Source of the DNA: Lysobacter sp. Root76
GTDB taxonomy: Bacteria; Pseudomonadota; Gammaproteobacteria; Xanthomonadales; Xanthomonadaceae
NCBI RefSeq assembly: GCF_001428685.1
Contig: NZ_LMIK01000004.1
Span: 252,233-316,232 of the forward strand
Direction: 5' to 3'
DNA length: 64,000 nt
Part shown: positions 57,964 to 64,000 of the stretch, in pieces
How positions within the stretch are numbered: the first letter of the stretch is position 1
How the letters are laid out: each line of letters begins with the position of its first letter
Program-made: the position numbers and the translations under genes
Notes under the pieces: generated by a model
Told to the model about the DNA's origin: nothing
What the model saw: only the letters and a program-made list of their open reading frames with translations
The model's database searches: none

Positions 57964-58494
57964 TCAATCCAGCGCCAGGCCCAGGATGCGGTCGTCGTAG
58001 TCGCGGCCGCCGACCTTGAAGCGGCGGGTGCCCAGGGCGCGGAAACCGCAGCGCTCGTAGAAGCCGATCGCCGCGGCATTGCCCTCGTACACGCCCAGCA
58101 GCAGGCGTTTCGCGCCGGCGCTGCGCGCGTGCGCGACGGCAGCGGCGAGCAGGCGCTTGCCCCAGCCGCCGCCGTGGAAACGGCTCAGCAGATAGATGCG
58201 CTTGAGTTCGAGATCGCCGGGATCGATATCGGCCAAGGGCAACTGCGCCGGTGCGACCACCGCGTAGCCCACCGGCGCTTCGCCGGGCGCGGCCTCGGCC
58301 AGCCACAGCGCGCTGGCGGGATCGTCGAGCCAGGCGCGGTACACCGCCGCGGCATGCGCGTTCGCGCAGTGCTGGACGATGTCGGCGCCGCCGAGGATGC
58401 CGGCGAAGGTTTCCAGGAACGTGGCCTGGCCCACCAGCGCCAGCGCGGCTTCGTCGCCGGCGACGCAGTTGCGGAGTCGGAGGTCGTGGCTCAT
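57964..58494 (-). CDS. GNAT-family N-acetyltransferase
   Basis: A 176-residue acetyltransferase: LRLRNCVAGDEAALALVGQA, VGYAVVAPAQLPLADIDPGD then LELKRIYLLSRFHGGGWGKR (acetyl-CoA pyrophosphate loop HGGGWG), VAHARSAGAKRLLLGVYEGN and NAAAIGFYERCGFRALGTRR. Length and motif order are normal. Substrate unknown. Confidence 0.92.
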   Translation of the reverse strand: MSHDLRLRNCVAGDEAALALVGQATFLETFAGILGGADIVQHCANAHAAAVYRAWLDDPASALWLAEAAPGEAPVGYAVVAPAQLPLADIDPGDLELKRIYLLSRFHGGGWGKRLLAAAVAHARSAGAKRLLLGVYEGNAAAIGFYERCGFRALGTRRFKVGGRDYDDRILGLALD

Positions 58495-58554
58495 GCGGGG
58501 ATGCGCAGACGCATCGCCGCTCCCTCCGTCGCGGGAGAGAGCGGCGACGTGGCC

Positions 58555-60204
58555 TTACTTGCGTTCGCCAGCGGTGGCGTCGCGCGCGGCGCGGAACTCC
58601 GAATCCTGGCTCCAGTTCGGCCAGCGCTTGGAGTTGGCCAGGCCGTTGCCCAGCGTGTACAGCAGTTCCAGATCGCGGGCCATGCCGGTGAAGGTCCAGC
58701 TGGCTTCCCACTGGTCGGCCGGCTGGTGGTAGCGGTCGGCGGTGTAGGCCTGCTGCGCGGCCTCGCCGGCAGCGCGGCCGCCCTCGACCTTGTCGTCGCC
58801 GGAACCGAACGAGATCGCCGGCACGCCGCGCTTGGCGAACGGGAAGTGATCGGAGCGGAAGAAGTGGCCGGCCTCGGGCTTGGCATCGGTGACGTAGCTG
58901 AGGTTCCAGCGCTGGCCGAGCGCGATCAGCTCGTCCAGCAATTCCTGCTTGGCGCTGCCGGAGGTGGTGAAGTCGCGCGAAGGGCCGGTCGGGTCGAGCG
59001 CGTCGGTGTTGATCACCGCCACGGTCTTGGCCAGCGGGTACAGCGGCTTGGACGAGTAGTACTCCGAACCCAGCAGGCCCTTTTCCTCGGCGGTCACCGC
59101 CAGGAACACCACCGAACGCTGCGGCTTGGGACCATGGGCGAAAGCGCGGCCCATCTCGATCAGCGCAGCGGTGCCGGTCGCATTGTCGACCGCGCCGTTA
59201 TAGATCTTGTCGCCCTTGGCATCCGGCGCGCCCACGCCCAGGTGGTCCCAGTGCGCGCTGTAGATGACGGTCTCGTCCGGGCGCTGGGCGCCGTCGACGC
59301 GGCCAACGATGTTCTGCGAGGTGATGACTTCGCTCTTGACCGCGTAGTTCGCCGACAAGCTCGCGCCCTTGAGTTCGACCGGCTTGAAGTCGCGCGTCTG
59401 CGCCTGGCGCTTGAGCGCTTCGAAATCCAGGCCGGAACGCTTGAACAGGTCGACGGCGAAATCGCGCTGGATCCAGCCTTCCATGGTCGGGTGGGTCGCG
59501 CCCGGACGGTCGCGGACCACGTCGAACATGGTGTTGGTGTTGGAATTCTTGACCGTGGCCCAGCCGTAGGAGGCCGGATCGGTCTCGTGCACGATCAGCA
59601 GGCCGAGCGCGCCCTGGCGCGCGGCTTCTTCGTACTTGTAGGTCCAGCGGCCGTAGTAGGTCATGGCCTTGCCGCCGAAGTCGCCCTGCCCGCTCTCGAA
59701 GTCGGGGTCGTTGATCAGCACGACCGCGATCTTGCCCTTGAGGTCGACGCCCTTGAAGTCGTCCCAGTTGCGCTCCGGCGCCTTGATGCCGTAACCGGCG
59801 AACACCAGCGGCGCGTTCGCGATCGACACCGACTTGGAACCGTCGAGCGCGGCGCGCACGGCGATCTCGCCGCCCTGGGTCAATGCCTGCGACTTGCCGT
59901 CCACCGCCACCGACAGGGTCGGCACGCCTTCGATCTGCGAACGCGTCAGCGGCACCGCCTGGGTCCAGGCGCGCTTGCCGTCTTTGAGGTCGCCGCCCGG
60001 TTTCAGGCCCGCGGCCTTCATCTGCGCGACCACGTAGTCGACGGTCTTGGTCTCGCCGGCGGTGGCCGGACCGCGACCTTCGAACTCGTCCGAGGACAAG
60101 GTCTTGACCTCGTCGGACAAACGCTGGGGATCGAACTTCGGGGCTTCGGCCGCCAGGGCCGCGGACACCGACAGGGACAGCAAGGACGCAACCAGCAGTT
60201 TCAT
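58555..60204 (-). CDS. Exported M28-family zinc aminopeptidase
   Basis: A 549-residue secreted peptidase. Signal peptide KLLVASLLSLSVSAALAAEA. A PA insert (APLVFAGYGIKAPERNWDDF to IVHETDPASYGWATV) lies inside the M28 catalytic domain: VIYSAHWDHLGVG (zinc His and Asp), YNGAVDNATGTAALIEMGRA (bridging Asp), FLAVTAEEKGLLGSEYY (Glu catalytic/zinc), VINTDALDP and RYHQPADQWE (zinc His). The start is 60204; a longer frame upstream runs antisense to the MFS gene and is rejected. It scavenges amino acids from peptides in the periplasm or outside. Confidence 0.94.
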   Translation of the reverse strand: MKLLVASLLSLSVSAALAAEAPKFDPQRLSDEVKTLSSDEFEGRGPATAGETKTVDYVVAQMKAAGLKPGGDLKDGKRAWTQAVPLTRSQIEGVPTLSVAVDGKSQALTQGGEIAVRAALDGSKSVSIANAPLVFAGYGIKAPERNWDDFKGVDLKGKIAVVLINDPDFESGQGDFGGKAMTYYGRWTYKYEEAARQGALGLLIVHETDPASYGWATVKNSNTNTMFDVVRDRPGATHPTMEGWIQRDFAVDLFKRSGLDFEALKRQAQTRDFKPVELKGASLSANYAVKSEVITSQNIVGRVDGAQRPDETVIYSAHWDHLGVGAPDAKGDKIYNGAVDNATGTAALIEMGRAFAHGPKPQRSVVFLAVTAEEKGLLGSEYYSSKPLYPLAKTVAVINTDALDPTGPSRDFTTSGSAKQELLDELIALGQRWNLSYVTDAKPEAGHFFRSDHFPFAKRGVPAISFGSGDDKVEGGRAAGEAAQQAYTADRYHQPADQWEASWTFTGMARDLELLYTLGNGLANSKRWPNWSQDSEFRAARDATAGERK

Positions 60205-60591
60205 GGACGGGACGCCTGTGACCAAAGTGCGGCCGATACTAGTTGAGCGCGGATCGGCCGGTCCAGCGGCGGAAGTCAGGGTTGCAGGCCCCGGCTTTGC
60301 ACTTTGTGTCGTTTCGGTGGCCGGCGCCTGGAACTGTGCGTTGTCCTGGCGCGGCTGCCGCGCATTCATCTTGTCGGGCACACTGTCGCCTCCGACGCTG
60401 CGGCCACGACCGCAGCGTCGCCCCTCCCCCTGTAGCGCCCGCCGACCGCCGCGTGAGCCCCGCCGCTCGCCGCAGCACCGCATTTCACAGACGCCGCACC
60501 GTCGCGGCCGGCCCGCGCACCCCGATGGCTGCACCGCAATGAACCCCGCTGCCCGCAACACGACCTCCCATCCCACCGCCCGGTGCGCGCG
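60205..60591. other. Divergent control region upstream of the peptidase and MFS genes
   Basis: No gene is supported in these 387 bases. They must hold the divergent promoters; CGATACTAGTTG near 60233 is a small AT-richer patch. I see nothing else. Confidence 0.5.
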
Positions 60592-61869
60592 ATGAGCGCG
60601 ACCGCCTACGTCGCCCCGGCTCAGCGCTCGCGTTCGCTGTGGCAGGGCCGCGGCCTGATCCTGGCCGGCATCGTGCTGTCCGCGTTCACCCTGCGCACCG
60701 CGGTGACTTCGCTGACGCCGCTGCTGGACAGCCTCGGCCGCGACTTCGGCTTCGGTCCGACCATGACCGGCGTGTTCGGCATGGTGCCGACCGCGGCGTT
60801 CGCGGCATTCGGCGTACTCACGCCGGCGATCGCGCACCGCCTCGGTCTGGAACGCGCGGCACTGTCGGCGATGGCGCTGGCCGCGCTGGGCCTGCTCGCC
60901 CGCGCATTCGCCGGCGACACCTGGCAGTTGCTGGTCGCCTCGGCGGTGGCGCTGTCGGGCATGGGCATCGGCAACGTGGTGCTGCCGCCGCTGGTGAAGC
61001 GCTATTTCGCCGATCGCGTCGGCGCGGTGAGTTCGCTCTACATCACCGTGCTGCAGTTGGGCACGATCCTGCCGGCGCTGGCGGCGGTGCCGCTGGCGCA
61101 GGCCGCGGGCTGGCGCACATCGCTGGGGTCGTGGTCGCTGGTCGCGGTGGCCGCGGCATTGCCGTGGATCGCGACGCTGTGGATGGAACGCTACGGCCGC
61201 TCGGCGCAAGCGCGCGCGCTGAGCGAGGCGCACGACCACGCCGTCACCGGCGCGGACGAAGCGCCGGAATTGAGCGCACCCGCGCCGCGCGGCCGGCCCT
61301 GGCGCTCGTCGGTGGCCTGGGGCATGGCGCTGATGTTCGGCATGACCTCGCTGATCACCTATTCGATGTTCACTTGGCTGCCCAAGCTGCTGGTCGAAGC
61401 CGGCGGCAGTCCGGCGCTGGGCGGCAGCATGGTCGCGCTGTTCTCGACCCTGGGCCTGATCGCGGCGCTGGCGCTGCCGGCGCTGGCGGTGCGCATCGCC
61501 AATCCGTTCCCGGTGGTGCTGGCCTGTGTGGTCATGTACCTGGGCGGCTTCGCCGGGCTGCTGTGGGCGCCGATGTCGCTGACCCTGCTCTGGGTGGCGA
61601 TGCTGGGCCTGGGCCCGAGCACCTTCCCCTTGTCGCTGACCTTGATCAACCTGCGCACGCGCACCCAGGCCGGTTCGGCCGCGCTCTCGGGTTTCATGCA
61701 GGGGCTGGGTTACAGCATCAGCTGCATCGGACCGCTGCTGTTCGGCTGGCTGCACGAGCGCAGTCACGGCTGGCTGCTGCCGTTCGGTTTCCTGACCCTG
61801 TGCCTGGTGGTGCTGACGATCGGCGGTTATCTCGCCTGCCGGCCGCGCATGCTCGAGGACAGCTGGTAA
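60592..61869 (+). CDS. CynX/NimT-type MFS transporter
   Basis: A 425-residue 12-helix carrier: LILAGIVLSAFTLRTAVTSL, GMVPTAAFAAFGVLTPAIAH, VALSGMGIGNVVLPPLVKRY, SLYITVLQLGTILPALAAVP, GMALMFGMTSLITYSMFTWL then LGLGPSTFPLSLTLINLRTR. LRTAVTSLTPLL and PPLVKRYF are hallmarks of the CynX/NimT (cyanate/2-nitroimidazole) branch. The start is ATG 60592 (MSATAYV); an in-frame ATG 9 bases earlier is equally possible. Confidence 0.9.
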   Translation: MSATAYVAPAQRSRSLWQGRGLILAGIVLSAFTLRTAVTSLTPLLDSLGRDFGFGPTMTGVFGMVPTAAFAAFGVLTPAIAHRLGLERAALSAMALAALGLLARAFAGDTWQLLVASAVALSGMGIGNVVLPPLVKRYFADRVGAVSSLYITVLQLGTILPALAAVPLAQAAGWRTSLGSWSLVAVAAALPWIATLWMERYGRSAQARALSEAHDHAVTGADEAPELSAPAPRGRPWRSSVAWGMALMFGMTSLITYSMFTWLPKLLVEAGGSPALGGSMVALFSTLGLIAALALPALAVRIANPFPVVLACVVMYLGGFAGLLWAPMSLTLLWVAMLGLGPSTFPLSLTLINLRTRTQAGSAALSGFMQGLGYSISCIGPLLFGWLHERSHGWLLPFGFLTLCLVVLTIGGYLACRPRMLEDSW

Positions 61870-61956
61870 ACGCAACGGGGAAACGCGTCCGGCGACGCGA
61901 CGCTTCGCAAAAACACGACGGGATCGCGCCGCGATGCGGCGCGATCCGGGTCGGCC

Positions 61957-62388
61957 TTAGTCCTTGTCGGCGCCGATCACGCGCCCGGTCTTGGGATCGA
62001 TCTTGAGTTCGACGTCGCGGCCGGCCGGATCGTCGGCCTCGGCGTTCCAGATGCCGTCCTCGTAATCGACGTCGTGCACATTGGTGTAACCGGCCACGGC
62101 CAGGTGCGCGCGCACGTCGGCTTCGCTGAGGTTGGCGACCTGCTCGTCCGGAAACACGCGGCCGGTCTTGGGATCCAGGCGCACGTCCACGCGGTTGCCT
62201 TCGGCGCTGCGCGCGTCGGCCTTCCAGACGCCGTCGCGGAACTTGATGTCGTTGACGTGGGTATAGCCCTGGTCGGTCAGCGTGGCGCGCACCTGTGCTT
62301 CGGTCAGTGCATCCTGCGCCTGCACGGCGCCGGATACGGCCAGCGCGAACGCGAACGCAGCGCCGCTCAGTACGGTGACTCGCTTCAT
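61957..62388 (-). CDS. Exported protein with two PepSY domains
   Basis: A 143-residue periplasmic protein. Signal peptide VTVLSGAAFAFALAVSGAVQ. Two PepSY repeats: LTEAQVRATLTDQGYTHVND with VRLDPKTGRVFPDE, and LSEADVRAHLAVAGYTNVHD with ELKIDPKTGRVIGADK. PepSY modules are small inhibitory or metal-related domains. Short and probably monomeric. AGGAGG lies a few bases before the ATG. Confidence 0.9.
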   Translation of the reverse strand: MKRVTVLSGAAFAFALAVSGAVQAQDALTEAQVRATLTDQGYTHVNDIKFRDGVWKADARSAEGNRVDVRLDPKTGRVFPDEQVANLSEADVRAHLAVAGYTNVHDVDYEDGIWNAEADDPAGRDVELKIDPKTGRVIGADKD

Positions 62389-62551
62389 GACAACCTCCTG
62401 TGGGGACGGTGTCCGAGTCTTGTCACACGCACGCCAACCGACGGTGAACATCGCCCATTCAGTCGCGCTGCTTCACGACGCATGCACGCGACGCTAACGA
62501 AGGCATCGCGCGAACGTGAATTCGATCGCGACAGCGCGGTATCGCGAGCGC

Positions 62552-63307
62552 CTATTTTTCGACCGGATATACCGAGGCGATCGGGCAGCTGATCCGCGAC
62601 AGCGCGCCGCCGCTGCGCGCGATGCCTTCGCCGGCGCGCATTTCCGGCACCACCGCGACCACGTCGCCGGGATTGCCGCAGACGGCGCTGATACCCATGC
62701 CCGAACGCAGTTCGATGGTGGTGGCATCGAACAATTCCGGGCAGCTGTGCGCGAGTTCGACCCGGTAGTAGCGATGGCCACCGGAGCGCTGCGGCGAGAC
62801 TTCCACCACCAGGCCCTTGCCGTCCTCGTTCCAGCCGCGCATGTAACGCGGGTTGAGGCAGTACGACACCGAGCCGCCGAAGCCACGGCGCTTTTCGGCG
62901 CGCACCTCGACCGTGTCCAGCGTGGCGACATCGCCGTGGCGGCGGTGACTGGCCAGCGCCAGCGCGGCGTAGTCCTTGGCATCGATCTCGGCGACCGCGG
63001 CCACCGGGCACAGACGCTGCCCGCTGCGCACGTACTCGTTGCCGGTGCCGCAGACCCAGCCCTCGCGCGCGAGCACGCTGGCCTGCGCATCCGCGCCCGC
63101 GGCCGGGCACTCCTCTTTCAGATCGACGCGAAAACGGCGGCCGTCGTTCTGCAGTACCGCCAGGGTGCGCTCCGACGCCTGCCGCACTTCGCCCATCGCG
63201 CGCGCGTCCAGGCAATGCGCCGCGGGCGCGGGTGCGCGCGTGGACGCGGCCGCCGCGGTGACGGCACAGATTGCGGTGGCGAGGAAAACAGCGGCAGGCA
63301 GGCGCAT
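62552..63307 (-). CDS. Hypothetical exported protein, 251 aa
   Basis: Signal peptide PAAVFLATAICAVTAAAAST, then a Cys-rich, beta-containing protein with repeated motifs HCLDARAMGEVRQA, EECPAAGADAQ, GWVCGTGNEYVRSGQRLCPV, VSYCLNPRYMRGW, HSCPELFDATTIELRSG and CGNPGDVVAVVPEM. At least seven cysteines suggest disulfides in the periplasm. I do not recognise a family. It is divergent from the TetR regulator. Confidence 0.8.
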   Translation of the reverse strand: MRLPAAVFLATAICAVTAAAASTRAPAPAAHCLDARAMGEVRQASERTLAVLQNDGRRFRVDLKEECPAAGADAQASVLAREGWVCGTGNEYVRSGQRLCPVAAVAEIDAKDYAALALASHRRHGDVATLDTVEVRAEKRRGFGGSVSYCLNPRYMRGWNEDGKGLVVEVSPQRSGGHRYYRVELAHSCPELFDATTIELRSGMGISAVCGNPGDVVAVVPEMRAGEGIARSGGALSRISCPIASVYPVEK

Positions 63308-63444
63308 CGCGATTCCGTGTCGTGAGCCGGCGCGCTCCGCCGGCTTCCGGATTAGACGCGAATTGCGGCGACCGGCGCCAGCGCGCGCGTCGCCCGCCTT
63401 TCGGACAGACGCGCCGGACGGTGCCGGCCGCCCGTCGGATTTAA

Positions 63445-63458
63445 ATGTCGATCGTCAT
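63445..63458. promoter_or_regulatory. Candidate TetR operator
   Basis: ATGTCGATCGTCAT is a 14-base near-palindrome (12 of 14 positions) in an AT-richer patch between the exported-protein gene and the TetR gene, about 55 bases before the TetR start. It may be its autoregulatory site. Confidence 0.45.
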
Positions 63459-63513
63459 GAATATTGCTAGCATCGCCCGACCAGGCCCGTACGCGGTCCG
63501 GCGGAGCCCAGCC

Positions 63514-64000
63514 ATGAAAGTCAGCCGCGAACAGGCCGCCGAAAACCGCGCACGCATCGTCGGCGCCGCCGCCCGGCTGTTCCGCGAACGCGGCTACGAC
63601 GGCATCGGCATCGCCGAACTGATGCAGAACGCCGGCCTCACCCACGGCGGCTTCTACGGCCATTTCGACTCCAAGCAGGACCTGATGGCGCAGGCCTGCG
63701 AGCACGCCGTGAGCGGGTCTCTGGCCTACTGGACCCAGCTGATCGAGCGCGATCCCATGCACGCCCTGCGGAACATCGCCGCCGCCTACCTGTCCACCGC
63801 GCACCGCGACCAGCCCGGGCGCGGCTGCACCTTCGCCGCCTTGGGCGCCGACGCCGCACGCCTGCAGCCGCCGGTGCGGCGCAGCCTGGGGCGGGCGCTG
63901 AGTTCTTACCTGGAACTGCTGACGCCGCTGCTGCCGGGCCGCAGCCGCGCCGCGCGTCGCGAGCGCGCGCTGGCGACCCTGGCCAGCCTGGTCGGCGCGC
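63514..64000 (+). CDS. TetR/AcrR-family regulator, 3' end cut by the window
   Basis: At least 162 residues are present. N-terminal TetR helix-turn-helix: ARIVGAAARLFRERGYDGIG then IAELMQNAGLTHGGFYGHFD with SKQDLMAQACEH. The ligand domain begins SLAYWTQLIERDPMH and has RGCTFAALGADAARLQ, a pattern of the YcdC/LfrR-like group. It probably represses a neighbouring efflux or detoxification gene outside the window. The ATG at 63514 has GCGGAG upstream. Confidence 0.92.
   Translation, partial: MKVSREQAAENRARIVGAAARLFRERGYDGIGIAELMQNAGLTHGGFYGHFDSKQDLMAQACEHAVSGSLAYWTQLIERDPMHALRNIAAAYLSTAHRDQPGRGCTFAALGADAARLQPPVRRSLGRALSSYLELLTPLLPGRSRAARRERALATLASLVGA

Noticed and set aside
57037-60246. A long plus-strand open frame of about 1070 codons
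   Set aside because: It is antisense to the DsbA-like, GNAT and M28 peptidase genes and shows no domain.
60205-61875. N-terminal extension of the M28 peptidase frame to 61875
   Set aside because: The extra 557 codons are antisense to the MFS transporter and lack a signal; the true start at 60204 begins a signal peptide.

Overview
The window is GC-rich (roughly 70 percent) with dense genes on both strands. The gene families and arrangements (ybbA-ybbP-tesA, a MocR regulator divergent from an EamA exporter, an LpxR-type lipid A deacylase, a DsbA/FrnE-like protein, metNIQ, M28 peptidase, tandem PepSY) fit a Gram-negative gammaproteobacterium of the Xanthomonadaceae, most likely a Lysobacter-like organism. 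That placement is inferred from gene content and base composition, not from a marker gene. I see no phage, insertion sequence, integrase, rRNA or CRISPR array.

Layout. 1-6.5 kb: the start of an RsmC-like methyltransferase, the YbbAP/TesA module, a WYL regulator and a Crp/Fnr-type regulator. 6.9-13.1 kb: an R-body (Reb) locus on the minus strand with a sigma factor, a 79-residue RebB-like protein, an Ala/Pro/Thr-rich RebB-like protein, a 747-residue adenosine-deaminase-like protein, two small unknown proteins and two nearly identical RebB proteins; the Crp-like gene lies just downstream. 13.2-17.0 kb: a GST, an ECF sigma/anti-sigma-like pair, an Lrp regulator, a monooxygenase-domain protein and a cysteine hydrolase. 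17.07-21.58 kb: a probable RNA-repair cassette made of a promoter, a 40-codon ORF followed by attenuator-like hairpins, a highly structured non-coding stretch, two aberrant tRNA-like sequences, a slipin, an unknown basic protein and a complete RtcB RNA ligase. 21.8-34.6 kb: mixed metabolic and envelope genes. 34.9-52.4 kb: a 13-gene minus-strand operon, mostly coupled by stop/start overlaps, encoding four paralogous proteins of an unknown family, two further proteins that share a domain, a subtilisin-like protease and a 1699-residue protein with three trypsin-like domains, an amidase domain and a papain-like domain. 52.8-64 kb: BTAD and XRE regulators, metNIQ, then ordinary genes, ending inside a TetR-family regulator.

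Three regions deserve attention. The 34.9-52.4 kb operon combines five peptidase domains and a muramoyl-amidase domain with a four-member unknown family, and none of its proteins has a visible signal peptide. It could be a protein-based conflict or predation system whose products are released by lysis or carried by a particle, but this is inference. The R-body locus has its own sigma factor, a linked Crp-type regulator with a fitting palindrome over the sigma gene's ribosome-binding site, and a large amidohydrolase-like protein. The RtcB locus carries tRNA-like sequences, a leader ORF and a terminator upstream, suggesting that ligase expression might respond to translation or tRNA damage.
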